A stretch of DNA of 64,000 nucleotides from Tetracentron sinense (GCA_015143295.1 CM026554.1:29897531-29961530); one strand, 5' to 3'; numbered from the stretch's first letter, positions 10,632 to 22,340 are shown. Notes: generated from the letters alone by a model not told the origin. Numbers and translations: made by a program.

Positions 10632-11518
10632 CAAAACATAACTAATGTGTTATGCAGAATTCACAAGTTAAGACTTACATAGCCCTTAAACCACTCAACA
10701 AACTCAGTGGTGTGCTTTTTTTGGATTTCGTGGGGGGTCATTCTAGGTCTTTGATTTGTCATTTTAAGTACATTCATGTGCTGCCTGCAAAGAATATCAT
10801 TTTCCAATCATTGTAAGTAAAAATAAATAAAAATAAATAAGTAACGAACAACATATATGAAGATTGTGCTCTTACTCTATATATTTTGTGACTTTATCGC
10901 AGTTAATCAACACATAACGATGTGCCTGCTGCCATTCCAAGTCACTTAAGATATATGGCTCTGCACTACCTATTACACTTTCATCGTCATTCCTCATCGG
11001 CCTGTTTAATCTCGATTCTATATTATTTAGATACCTGGAGCAGAATGTCATGCATTCTTCTGCCAAGTACCCTTCTGCAATGGAACCCTCTGGTCGAGCT
11101 CGATTGCGCACATAAGACTTCAGTGTATATAAGACCTATATGAATTAAATTTTTGTTAAGATAGGAGAAATTTCATACAGAAGTTTGAACACAACTATAA
11201 AATTATAATGAAGGCATACCTTTTCGATAGGGATACATCCACCGGTATTGTACAGGTCCACCTAGGTTTGCCTCTGCGGACAGGTGATAGGCAAGTGCAC
11301 CATAATATCAAAGAAAGTCGGTGGGAAAGTTTTCTCTAAATAACAAAGTGTAAGCGCAATTTTCTCCTCTAACCGTCTCAAATCCTCCACTTGACAGACT
11401 TTTGAACATATACCAAGAAAGAAGTTGCTCAATTCAATTAAGACTGAAGTTACATTATTCGGCAATGTTTTCCTCACAGCCAGTGGTAGGAATTGTTGCA
11501 TTATAACATGAGAGTCGT
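9824..11518 (-). CDS. CACTA tnpD-like transposase, 3' part (DUF4218 and DUF4216), 5' end cut by gap
   Basis: Minus-strand exons are 11518-11220 (partial), 11135-10876, 10784-10679 and 10573-9824, with GT/AG borders. The first encodes the DUF4218 stretch: LPLAVRKTLPNNV, then LEKTFPPTFFDIMVHLPI. The second (YTLKSYVRNRARPEGSIAEG) completes DUF4218. The last is DUF4216, from TYSESLKFVLFKCDWVDV through EPYVLASQAEQVFYVQDPTE to an acidic tail ending ESIYSDET. These domains form the C-terminal half of the CACTA DDE transposase. The catalytic Transposase_21 part should lie beyond the gap. In the DUF4218 exon one base is missing after MVHLPI and one is extra before the IEK codons. The two shifts compensate, so about 17 residues are read out of frame. 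The copy is therefore probably damaged, or this is a consensus error beside the gap. Confidence 0.87.
10597..10631. repeat. (TA)n microsatellite in tnpD intron
   Basis: A simple TA repeat of about 35 bp lying in the intron between the third and last tnpD-like exons. Confidence 0.9.
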
Positions 11519-11528
11519 NNNNNNNNNN
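11519..11528. other. Assembly gap (10 N)
   Basis: Ten N bases in a row. The CACTA tnpD-like coding sequence stops exactly at the left edge and does not resume on the right. The gap size is therefore nominal, and the two sides need not be true neighbours. Confidence 0.98.
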
Positions 11529-12539
11529 GCCGGACTTCGGAGCAAAAGTAACAGTGTAGGGATGATCGGTCCGATGTGTAAGAGGAAAATGCGAAGCTTG
11601 ATACACCAAACCGCCACTCGCAAATCTGGGCTCTCTGAGAGAAAATTTCGAAAGATCGCCAGTTTTTTTCCTAAACAAAGTTCCAAATTCAAGCGATTGT
11701 TTCAATCCGAACACAAATAGAAGTAAAACGCACTTCAGACCGCCATGAATAAGCTTAGAAAATACCTGAAACTCTGTTAATGCTAAAGGAAAAGCAGATC
11801 CAGCTACGATCAGCGAGAGAATAAGACGCTCCTTAGCTAACGAGTCACAACACAACACTCAGATCGAAGCTAAAGAATGGCTTGAAAGATCCGAAACAGC
11901 ATTTAAACCCGCATTAACGGAGCCGAACCCTACATTCCAAACGAAAGGAAAACAACCATAGAGATAGATCGCTACTGAAAGCATATTACTTAGCACCTCA
12001 CCATGAAAAGAACAGAGCTTAAAAAGGGCCGAAAGAGATTCAAAAATCGCTCGCGTTCGAGTTCCACGAGGACTATAATGCGATTTAAGACACAGACAGA
12101 GATTTTAAGCTAGTGTGCTGATTTTGAGGCCTTGAAACCTAGAATATACACGATGTCGATTGGTCCCCAAAATAAGAACATCAGAGATCTCTTTCAAGGA
12201 CAGCCAGACACCAGAGATTTTTCAGATTCTCCTGACTCTAAAAGGTGTTATTGCAGAGACACCATTGTCAGATGTTTTGAAACCTTGTTAATTGCAGAAC
12301 CGGCCCGACCGAGACGATTCCATTCAAAAACTCGGTGGCTTTTATAGGAGAAGCGCTTAAACCCCTCGCAGATTTCTCCTTCATGGCGAAATCTCTAACG
12401 TTGGATTCTTTAAAGTTGCTCGCCTATAGTCCCATGCTTTTTGATTTTGGGTCGAACACACAAAGTTAAAATCTTAGGAAAATAATCACACAACTCGGTC
12501 GGGCAAGGGAGGAGGTGCATTTGGGGTCCACTTTTAATG
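11529..12539. other. Unassigned, possibly 5' region of an unknown minus-strand gene
   Basis: On the minus strand the sequence is GC-richer at 12360-11860 and then T-rich with donor-like sites (GTTTCAG|GTATTT near 11763). This resembles a plant 5' UTR with a leader intron. The open frame running from 11858 through the gap has no recognised family. The CACTA part cannot be its continuation. Gene identity is unknown. Confidence 0.3.
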
Positions 12540-13110
12540 CATGGTCCTTCTTTTAACTCTATTTAACTGTGGTTTAAAATTCCACTCACCTTTAAAGTTC
12601 AACCATCTACCTTAATTTTTTAGAAAAATAAAATAAAAATATTTTTAACTATAAGAATTAAAAAAATTTAACTAGAGTTCATTTAGTTGAGAGTTGGCTT
12701 TGTGATAAGGAGGGATTTATCATAGTTTACTCCTCGCCAGGAAGCCAACTATTTCCTCAAATCTTAATCATTGGGCCCTTGCTTCATATTTTGACGAGGT
12801 TATATAGTCATTAAGTTCGTATTTGGATTTTTTTTACTATTGACTCCTAATGATCTCCAATTGTAAAAAAAACCGGACGAGGAGGAGTCCATTACGCCAC
12901 TGATGCTGTCACGTTAACCTTTGCACACCCTTAACTGTGGCTAAGGTTCATCCATCCTTAGGGTCACCCTATCTATATTTGTTTTTTTTTAAAAAAACTA
13001 TAGGGTTAATTTCTTTTTAAATATTTTTCTAATACAAGGATAGGTGAGTGAAGCCCCTCAGAGTGGGTGAATCTTAACCACGGTTTAAGAGATGTCAAAT
13101 GAACACGTGG
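12540..13110. repeat. Copies of the CACGTGTC/AACCGTGGTT module
   Basis: Contains diverged copies of the module that fills the foldback element at 17.1-19.0 kb. Examples are TTAACTGTGGCTAAGGTTC near 12930 and GGTGAATCTTAACCACGGTT near 13067, followed by ACACGTGGC. Poly-T/poly-A spacers separate them. It is probably a relic of the same repeat family. Confidence 0.5.
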
Positions 13111-14922
13111 CAGCGTCAGTGGCGTAACCGGACTCGCTCGGTTACAATGGAGATAATCACGAGTCTTTAGTATCGGAAGGTGAAAGGTATACGTACAGTC
13201 GTCCCGTTCGTCCATAACCTCGGGAATATCAGCCGGAGGAAAGAAAGCCTACAAAAAGGTATGTGGCGCCTTCCTATTGGTGCTGGTGATCTCCTCGCCA
13301 GCACCAACAGGAGAAGATCCGAACTCCATTTGAAATCTCAGAAGAACGGTCATTATAGTTGCCACGCTGGCCAGGTTTCTGGTCCGGTCTTGGGGAGCAG
13401 TCACTCCTATTGAGGCTCTCACGTCTTAGTCTTATCCTTGGTGATTAAATGACTGAACGACCATCAATTATTCATCTTAATAAAGGTTTGAAATTACTTT
13501 TATATCGGCAATTACAGTGCTCCAAACCAAATTGAAAATTTTAAAAATTTGGTAATTTTGGCAATTATTTGGATTTTTTTAATATTTTATTAAAATTAAA
13601 TATTTTCATGGATTGAAATTTGACGATATTTATCAAATATCTACCAAAATAATTTTTTTTAATTTTAATATATTTATTTTTAAAAATTAAAATATAAAAA
13701 TTTCACAGAAATTGGATTAAAATTTTAGAATATTTCAGAATATCTTTCTATTTTATTAAAAAAAACATATTTAAGATTAAACTTTGAATTAGGCCAACAT
13801 TTCACCCGAAATTCTGAATTTTTGGCCGAAATATGTAAATCTAAAATATTACACGTTTCGATTCGGAGAGTAGGAAGTAGGAATGAAACCAAAATTTCTC
13901 GAAATTTCAACGAGATTTTTGAACCATGATCTAAACTAAGTACATATTTCCCTTTTTCTTATTAGTCACAAGGCATTTCATTAATGATGGATAAAGGAGT
14001 TTACAATTTGAGCTTTGATTAGGCTGAACTCGAGATGAAGATAAACCATCCAAGGGGCTGATCTTGGAAATGCTAGCTTTCAGAGCGGCTACGTTTGCTT
14101 GCTTGTGAATATGTCTAATCTCAAAGCGCTCACAATTATCATATTATCATAAAGCAAACGGACATTTGCTACAAATGACATTCAGCACCCAGTTAGCTAA
14201 ATTAGAGGAGTTCTTCGCACTTCTACTTAATCTGATTCAATAATAGACGGGAGATGGTCTCTAGTAGATACAAAAAAAATTGTCTCTAGTAGATAAAAAA
14301 AAATTGGTCTCCGCTCCGACACATCTTCCAACATGTAGTGATAAAAAGAGAAAAAGTCATTTCATTTTCTCCCACCTCAACAGACCCAGGGGAGCACCCT
14401 ATCATCATGATTTCACGCCGTCAAACCCATACCAGCAGCCAGATCTGAAAGGATAGCCACGTAGTCAACTTTAATTTTTACTACATTCTCATAGGAGGTA
14501 TCCACCTATGCTGGCCGCTGGGTGGTCGCCAAATGCACTTTCATCACAGAATCTCGTTTGGGTGATTAATTTTTGAACCGGGTAGAATTAAGACTCACCA
14601 TTGTTTATTTGTTATTTTTGTTAGGTAGTCAAATAGCCTAAGCCTTGTTAGCGTTATTTGGCAGTGATCAGTGAATTAGAGAGCCGTGTCCCAAAACCAG
14701 GCTAAATATGATAGACCTATCTAGTGTCACACCATCACTCGATGGAATAGAATCTTAAACACTATACACACTGTCGGCACAAGCCAATGGATGGGACCTG
14801 TCATTGATTGAAGCCATCCCATCTACGATCTACCACATTCTTTTATCATTACACAAAATTCTACAAATATTTCCTGTTCCACAAATTTTTTTTGGAATTT
14901 TTAATTTCCATACACGTGGCAT
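13111..14922. other. Non-coding, AT-rich
   Basis: From 13500 to 13930 there is a very AT-rich segment with repeated AAATTTCG/CGAAATTT phrases, resembling common plant non-autonomous repeats. The stretch 13180-13430 is less AT-rich and unassigned. A short tandem phrase (TCTCTAGTAGATA) repeats near 14259-14297. No gene is seen. Confidence 0.4.
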
Positions 14923-15224
14923 TAGGACTGTCAATGAAACCCTAGATTCTTCTCAAAATAAGTTAAGCTGAATTGGGCATTTGAGCTCATTGAGTTGAGT
15001 CGAGCTAAGCTAAATGATTCAGCTCGTTTATTAGAAGCCGAACACAAGCAACGAACGACTCAGCTTGGCTCGGTTCAGCTCAATTAATTTTATTGTACTA
15101 TTTATAATACGCTAATAATATTAGTTTTCACATAAAAGTTAAGAAACATAAATGTAATTTTTTGTTGAGGTAAAACTTAAAAAGTAACTTTATCTTTTAA
15201 AATTTATTATGTATAACATGTTTC

Positions 15225-16660
15225 TGTTGCCCAAGAATTGAACCTAGAGGGGAGGGAGGAATAGAGTCTATGACAGATTAAAAATCTTCATAATTCCTTA
15301 AACGGAATTTCAACTATATAAATTAAAAGAAATTAAAAATTTAGTAATTCTATCAAGTAATGTAAAACAATTAAGTAAAGATAAGAGTTAGAGAGATGCA
15401 AACACAATGACACACGATATTGTTCACGAGATTTGGCAACCCGCCTACGTCTCTGTCTTAAGTTATACCTGTTAGGGGATTCACCACAATTTATTTACAA
15501 TCGTCAATCTTCTTCCAGGTGAAGATCAAACATTGTTAGGGAGTAATCCCCCCTAAACATAGTCCACTTTCCGGGTAGTGTCCAGACATTTGCAAAACTT
15601 CCGACTTCACGGACAAGAGTCTCCCGGACGTCTTGATTTTACAATCTCTTTGACAAAAGTAGTTTTTGCACTCAAATAATGCTCCTTACATGAGTTGATA
15701 AATGCCTTGAACACTTACTAAAATCTCCCAAAGATTTAGAGTTGAAAAACTCAAATTCACGGATTTGGAGATTCTTGGTTAAACTCTATAGATTTGGAAA
15801 TCTAAACTTGAAGTGAATGAATTGAATGATTGGAAATATTGGAGTTCTTAATATCATTCATAAATCATTTCTTTTTATAGCTTAAGAGATTTTATGGCCG
15901 TTGGGAAAACATCTAAAACAAAACTAGCCGTTTAAAACTAGCTGTTACAGAGTATTCTGGTTCCCGCACAATTTCGTCGACAAGATTGGATGTGCATTCT
16001 AATTTCGTCGACGAGATTTAGCCAGAAAACAAAATAATGACTCTGTGGCTAATTTTGTCGACGAGACTTGTGGACCTCTATGATTTCGTCGACGAGATTT
16101 CTATTTTTCTTTTAAAATCTCATATTGGCTTGACTTAAATGATGTGAATGAATTCATTGATCTTATAACTTAACTTTATCATGATTTTGGTCATTTTAAG
16201 GTATGTCTAATATTCTTATAAAAATGTGCAATATTATCTAAGGTACCTAAGGTCAATTTATGACTTTGAATAATTCAACCAATTAACATTTGAGAACATT
16301 TTACAAAATTCCTAAACACTCTCACTAAAATATAAAACATTAAACCTTTTTAGAAAGTCTTCATTCATCTTGATCTTGGATCTTCAATTTGGCTTTGTTT
16401 TTATGATCCTTCAATCTTTACGATGATCCGACTTGGACTTTAGCTTTTGATATGATCTTTAATATGTTCAATTTGATCAAATTGCTTTCTTATGACTTAA
16501 TGGAGAATCTTTCTTACTTGGTTGATATTTTCATCTTTTTGTCTTAGATGATATGTTAATACTCTTCATAAGTTGAATTACACTTAAACTCAATAGAATA
16601 TTAGTAACACCATTGTCATTCTATTATTGTGTTATCGTCAAAATTAAAGATGTTATCTCA
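15225..16660 (-). mobile_element. Ty1/copia solo LTR, SIRE-like (fossil)
   Basis: On the minus strand the order is as in SIRE/Maximus-type plant LTRs. It has a start region reading TTTTGACGATAACACA, a palindromic motif block (15967-16105), CAACGGCC, a TATA-like CTATAAAAAG (15873-15880), a leader, and an end in GGGCAACA at 15225. The right boundary is approximate and I found no target duplication. No internal coding region is present. It is old, with an undefined number of changes, and sits inside the hAT-like element. Confidence 0.6.
15967..16105. repeat. Four TCGTCGACGA palindrome motifs in the copia LTR
   Basis: The motif ATTTCGTCGACGAGATT, with palindromic core TCGTCGACGA, occurs four times with small changes at irregular spacing. 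On the LTR's own strand it lies just upstream of the TATA-like box, consistent with a U3 promoter element. Confidence 0.85.
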
Positions 16661-17107
16661 AGTCAAAAACCTAAAAACTAACGATTTCTTCAATTAGACT
16701 CATGAGAATTTATAACTATATCCAATTCTTAAGATTTTTTAGGAAGAATTTATGAGCATATTTAACTCTTAGGAATTTTTTGATTTTTTTTTTTTAACAT
16801 TAGGGTAAATGAGCTTAAAATGATAGTATAAGCTCGCGAGCCAGCTCGAGCTCGATTATCTATAGATGAGTCGAGCTCAAGCTAGCATTCGAGAGCTCAA
16901 ATTGAGCTTGAATCAGCATATATATGTCATGAGCCGAGCTTGAGCAGCATTTGACTCAGCTCAACTCGACTCATTTACAACCCTACGTGGAATTTCTAAT
17001 TAAATTGAATCCAATAAATCTGAGATACTATTGTATTGTATAAAAGAGTTACAAACCGTCTCGCCTCTCCTTTCCTCTCATACTCTTGCCTCTTGTTCTA
17101 AAATATT

Positions 17108-19035
17108 AGTATGGAGAAAATACATTTACACCGCATGAGGTTTGACGAAAATACACATAGACCCCCTCAGTTTTCAAAAAATACATTAAGTACCCTTATT
17201 TTTAAAAATAATGGCACTTAGACCCTCCCCATTAGTTGACCGTTAGTCAACTCATAGAAATACTGATGTATGCTGATGTCATGTGATGAAGTATATAAAA
17301 TTCTAAAATTACCCCTCTATTTTTTAGAAAACACTTTTCTTACTCCAAAACACTATTTATTTAATATTTAAAAATCTGGTTCTCACCCATGAAGTCGCCA
17401 CGTGTCCCTTTTGACACCCCTTAACCGTGGTTAAGATTCACCCACCCATCCTTTGTCTTTTTAAAATAATTCTTTTTAGAAAATTAAAAAAAAAATTAGA
17501 GTTTTTTTAATATTAAAAACAAATTTTTAATATCATCCCTTGAGGTCGCCATGTGTCCCTTTTGATAACCCTAAACCGCGGTTAAGATTCACCCACCCAT
17601 CCTTGGTTTTTTTTTTTAAATATTAATTTTTTTTTGAAAATTAAAAAAAAATTATAGTTTTTTTAATATTAAGAACAGTTTTTTAATGCCACCCCTTGAG
17701 GTCGCCACGTGTCCATTTTGACACCCCTTAACCGTGGTTAAGATTCACCCACCCATCCTTGGCATTTAAAAAAAATATTAATTCATCTTTGAAAATGAAA
17801 AAATATTAGAGGTATCACCCCTTGATGTCGTCACGTGTCCCTTTTGACACTCCTTAACCGTGGTTATGATTCACCCACCTATCCTTGTTTTTTTCTACAT
17901 ATTAATATTTTTTTGAAAATTAAAAAAAAAGTTTTTTTAATATCAAAAACAGTTTTTTAATATCTCCTTGAGGTCGCCATGTGTCCCTTTTGACACCCCC
18001 TTAACCGTGGTTAAGATTCATCTACCCATCCTTGGTTTTTAAAAAAAAATATTAATTCATTTTTGAAAATTAAGGGGTGAATCTTAACCACAGTTAAGGG
18101 GTGTCAAAAGGGACACGTGGTGACCTCAAGGGGTGACGGTTAAGGGGTGTCAAAAGGGACATGGGGGCACCTCAAGTGGTGGTATCAAAAAACTGTTTTT
18201 AATATTAAAAAAACTCTAATTCTTTTTTTTTTAATTTTCAAAAATGAATTAATTTTTTTTTAAAAAAAAGCCAATGATGGGTGGGTGAATCTTAACCACG
18301 GTTAAGGGGTGTCAAAAGGGACACGTGGGGACCTCAAGGAGTGTTATTAAAAAACTGTTTTTAATATTAAAAAAAATCTATTGTTTTTTAATTTTCAAAA
18401 AAAAATTAATATGTAAAAAAAAACAAGGATAGTTGGGTGAATCTTAACCACGGTTAAGGGGTGTCAAAAGGGACACGTGACGACCTCAAGGGGTGATATT
18501 AAAAAACTCTATTTTTTTTTAAAATTTCAAAAATGAATTAATATTTTAAAAAAATGCCAAGGATGGGTGAGTGAATCTTAACCACAGTTAAGGGGTTTCA
18601 AAAGGGACACGTGGCGACCTCAAGGGGTGGTATTAAAAAACTGTTTTTAATATTAAAAAAAACTATTTATTTTTTAATTTTCAAAAAAGAATTAATATTT
18701 TAAAAAATAAACCAAGGATGGGTGGGTGAATCTTAACCATGGTTTAGGGGTGTCAAAAGGGTCACGTGGTGACCTCATGGGTGAGAACCGGATTTTAAAA
18801 TATTAAATAAATAGTGTTTTTGAGCAAGAATAGTGTTTTCTAAAAATCAGAGGGGCAATTTTGAAATTTTGTATACTTCATTACATGACATCAGCATTTC
18901 TGTGAGTTGACAAACGGTCAACCGATGGAGGGGGTTTAAGTGCCATTATTTTAGAAAATAAGGATAGTTAATATATTTTTTAAAAACTGAGGGGTCTGTG
19001 TGTATTTTCCATCAAACCTCAAGGGGGAGTATTAT
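17108..19035. mobile_element. Foldback / long-TIR MULE-like element with internal module array
   Basis: The left half (about 17108-18067) and the right half (about 18072-19035) are reverse complements of each other over their full length with modest divergence. Together they could form a hairpin of more than 900 bp. The outer ends begin like plant long-TIR elements: TGAGGTTTGACGAAAATACA on the left and its counterpart on the right. The inner part of each arm is a tandem array with a period of about 145 bp. Each unit has CGCCACGTGTCCCTTTTGAC, TTAACCGTGGTTAAG and CACCCACCCATCCTTGG. There are about five units left and five to six right. No coding sequence is present. The 9-bp duplication expected for a MULE was not resolved. 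Confidence 0.8.
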
Positions 19036-20869
19036 GGATTATTAAAAATTCAACTAAAAGAACGAGTCTAATTAATCATAACCCTCAATGGTTTAATAGA
19101 CGGTACTTAACCTATAAAAATGTTCGATCAGATAGTTTAAAAATGTTGGATTCAAACGATTATTTGTTTGTTATCTTCAAGAGACACACCTGATCATTCA
19201 ATGTCCGAAATTTAAAAACAACTTGCCATGTGGCGAATTTTGGTTGGCTGGTCATCAAAAGTTGCAGTGAACACCACCCACCAGAGAGTCCTATGTTCTT
19301 TCCCTTTTTCTCTCGAACTACCATGTCTTGTAGTGCAACTCAAAGGCCAGAGTATGTCCTTTTTCACCTATAGCCCAGATTTGATGTTAATTTGAATTAC
19401 TTTTGTCATTTTCATAGCATAGGATTAGCCCTCATGCCTAGTGGTCGAGACATTTGCGCCACTTTGCTTAGGCCCCAAGGCGTTTTTAAGAAGATCTTAC
19501 CACTACACACCACACTGGTGGTGGGGGCTCCTCTCCACCGAGCGGCGCCCTGTCACTTTCCCTTTTTTTTTTTCTTTTTCTTTATATTATATTTTCAAGA
19601 TCGAATTGCACGCAGCCAATCCCGATTGAACTTTGGGAGAATTCAATCACACCCACACCGAGTTCAATCACACCCACAAGTCAACATGTGTCCTTGTTCA
19701 TCATTATTAATTGTGGTTAAGATTCATCAACTCTTTGGATTCAATAATATAACCTTGGTTCTTAAAAAAAATATTTTTAAAACTTGTAACTTTGGTTTAG
19801 AGCTTTTAATCCTTAAGGTTAATATTTTTTTAAGTCTTGAGAAGTAGACCCAAGGTCTGCTTCTAAGCTCGCCCAAATGTGCACTTATCCCTTTTAACCC
19901 CTGCTTAACTATAATTAAACTTAACAAAAATAAAATTAATAATTTTGATTTTTCCAAAAACCATGGTTAGATTACTTAACCCTAAGAGATTAACCATATT
20001 TAATGAATGGTAAAATAGGGGTTTGGGCCAATGAGGACTTTGGCTTCAGCTTCTAAGGTGATCCTGGGGTCCATTTTCCACTTCCTTATTTTAAAATAAA
20101 AAAACCCAAGGTTTATTATTAAACCTAAAGGAATCCTAATCACAATTAATAAGGGTGTACAATGAATAAGGACACGTGTTGATTATGGGTGCGATTGAAC
20201 TCACCCTGAGTTCAATCACGATTAGCTGTGATTCTATCTCTATATTTTGCATTACTAGGCCCATAGAGGGGTCTAGAGTAGGTGGTACGCAACCTCATCA
20301 GTGCGGACCAACCAGGCCATGCTTGGATTGGAAGATTAGGGCATCCATTATTGAAAAGTGATGAGGGGGGGGGGGGGGGGTGACACGCTAATCCGTTAGT
20401 CGGGCTGTGAGTGCGTGACCCCATATCATCATCTCCATGACCATTTAAATCATAACACCCTTTAGTGGCATTGCTATTCTTAAGCTCTTTTTTTGCTCTT
20501 GCTTTTCAGAATGGAAAGAATATAATGATTTGGTTGCTTATCATTATCTAATCTAATAGCAAGTAGCTTGATAATCTACTTGTTAATGCAAGACAAGAAT
20601 CTAAGGTTCTATGATGAGGCACCTCAGGTTTTGGGTTTCCTTAAACATAGCTTAGATGCTTCTATTCCTTTCTTTCTTCCTTCTTTTTATCTTTAGTCCT
20701 TCTTAGTTAGGGAATATAGGTTAGTGTAGGGAATTGTGGGGTTCAAATGCAATAATAAACAATTCAACTAGAGATATATTGCTCAAACACTTATACTTGG
20801 CTCTCTCCGCGTTCTAGTGGGCCACTAGCCTCTAACGAGCGTCGCCCTAAAAACTCTAACACATGATAG
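19036..20869. other. Non-coding with scattered repeat relics
   Basis: Includes module relics near 19690-20180 (GTGGTTAAGATTCATC, GGACACGTGT), a pyrimidine tract near 19560-19590, and a run of 16 G at about 20367-20382. The open frames here cross simple tracts and are not genes. Confidence 0.45.
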
Positions 20870-21518
20870 GTTGTTAATTTCAAATCTGTCCCTTAGATGT
20901 CAAGATTGATCATCGGAAGACACATGACAAAAAATTGGTCCGATCGAATATGTCTAGATTATCCCATCAAATGTCAGAAATTAGTGATTTTTATAGCCTA
21001 TATAGAATCTAGTGAATTTTAGGAGGTTAATGTTGACAAACTATAGTCTAGAATCATTTGATTGACCTCTTTTTTGCCACATATCACTCATGAAACCCAC
21101 CTTGACATCCAATGTTTATACATATTGAGATTCTTGAGCAGCCTCTTCATGCCGCTAATGTCTTTCTGAGCAGGGTTAGAATGAAGGAGATGATTGAGTT
21201 TTGATGGGGTTCTTTCTCCCGTAAAGTCGAACCTAGTTAGGAGTTAGTCTTTCCTAACCTAGAACTATTCCTTTTATATATATATATAGAGAGAGAGAGA
21301 AACATTTGGGATGACACTACTTACTACAAGATGTAATAAGCGGCCCCTTACAAAATTAACATGTGCTAACATAATTGAGATTTTGACTATTGGAAGTCAA
21401 GGTAGGTCTTTCGAAAGACGTGGCAAAAATCAGTTCAATTTGATAGTCATACACTATCCAATCAAATTTTAAAAAAACTGTCATTTTTATAACCTAGGTA
21501 GGATTTAATGAACCCTAA

Positions 21519-21947
21519 GGGTCCGTTCGTTTTGCAAGAAATGAGTGAAGGAAAAGAAAATGAAAGAAAATAAAAGAAAAAAAAGTGATAGAAAAGAAAA
21601 TGAATTTTCTTTTAGGTGTTTGGTATTACTAGAAAAGAAAGTGAAAGAAAATAGATTGATATTTCTAAATTACATTTCCTAATAATTCATTTTTACATGA
21701 AATATAATAGATGATTTGACATTAGTTAATGGTAAAATAAGAATTCAAAACTTTTAACATTACTTTCTTGTAAAAGAACCTACATTTGTAAATGAAAATT
21801 TTGAAAGAAAGTGAAAGAAAGTTATGCACTAAAAGATAAAAATCTGTGGGCCCCATAAATTCTTACAATTTCTTTTCCTCTCAACTGAACACTTATCTCC
21901 CCTATTTTCTTTTATTTTCTTTCATTTTCTAGGCAAACGAACACACC
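21519..21947. mobile_element. PIF/Harbinger-like MITE 1
   Basis: The left end GGGTCCGTTCGTTT and right end AAACGAACACACCT are inverted repeats flanked by TAA, as expected for Tourist/Harbinger MITEs. The interior is purine-rich (GAAAATGAAAG phrases) with a complementary pyrimidine-rich right side. No coding capacity. Confidence 0.7.
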
Positions 21948-21951
21948 TTAA

Positions 21952-22194
21952 GGATGCGTCGTTTGGCGAGAAAGTGAGTGAAAAAAAAGAAAAGAATGCA
22001 AATAAAAAAGAAACTAAAATTTTCTCGTAAACTAATCATCAAAAGATGGATGGAGTTTTTGGGAGAAAATTTGTCATTATTAAGAAAGTGCAAGAAAATA
22101 AAAATGTGTTTCTTGTAAACCCAATACAAGAAAAGTGCAAAAGAACGTACTTTTCTTTTACTTTCCCTCACTTTCTCGTCAAACGAACACACCT
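21952..22194. mobile_element. PIF/Harbinger-like MITE 2, abutting MITE 1
   Basis: Bounded by TAA on both sides. The left side CGTTTGGCGAGAAAGTGAG mirrors the right side CTCACTTTCTCGTCAAACG. It shares the TAA target triplet with the neighbouring MITE 1, and its outer right end is the same (AAACGAACACACCT). About 243 bp, non-coding. Confidence 0.7.
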
Positions 22195-22340
22195 TAAGGA
22201 GTTAAAGCTAACAAACTAGAGTCTAATTAGATGCCCCAAAATCGTCTAATCACACTTATTTTTTACTACATGTCTCGTGAGGAACCAACATTGACATTTA
22301 ATCGTTAGAATCTCAAACAATTACTTGTCACGTCTATATA

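Larger units (their letters stand above)
14923..16985. mobile_element. hAT-like non-autonomous element (interrupted)
   Basis: The ends are imperfect inverted repeats, TAGGACTGTCAATGA on the left and TAGGGTTGTAAATGA on the right (reverse complement). They are flanked by 8-bp near-identical duplications (cgtggcat / cgtggaat). TAGGG-type ends with 8-bp duplications are the hAT signature. The arms (to about 15100 and from about 16810) are rich in GAGCTCGAG/CAGCTCGG phrases. The middle 1.4 kb is a later LTR insertion. No transposase is present, so it is a MITE-like derivative. Confidence 0.6.
20870..22340. repeat. Two diverged direct copies of an unnamed repeat, second interrupted by MITEs
   Basis: The segment around 20870-21145 recurs around 21350-22325 in the same orientation. 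Shared phrases include ATCCAATCAAAT/ATCCCATCAAATGTCAGAAA, TTTTTATAACCTA, and AACAAACTAGAGTCTA against GACAAACTATAGTCTA. The second copy is split by the pair of MITEs at 21519-22194. A (TA)n/(GA)n microsatellite lies at about 21276-21301. Family unknown. Confidence 0.55.

Noticed and set aside
19392-19847. 151-codon open frame on the plus strand
   Set aside because: Crosses a T/TTC simple tract and a module relic. No family features.
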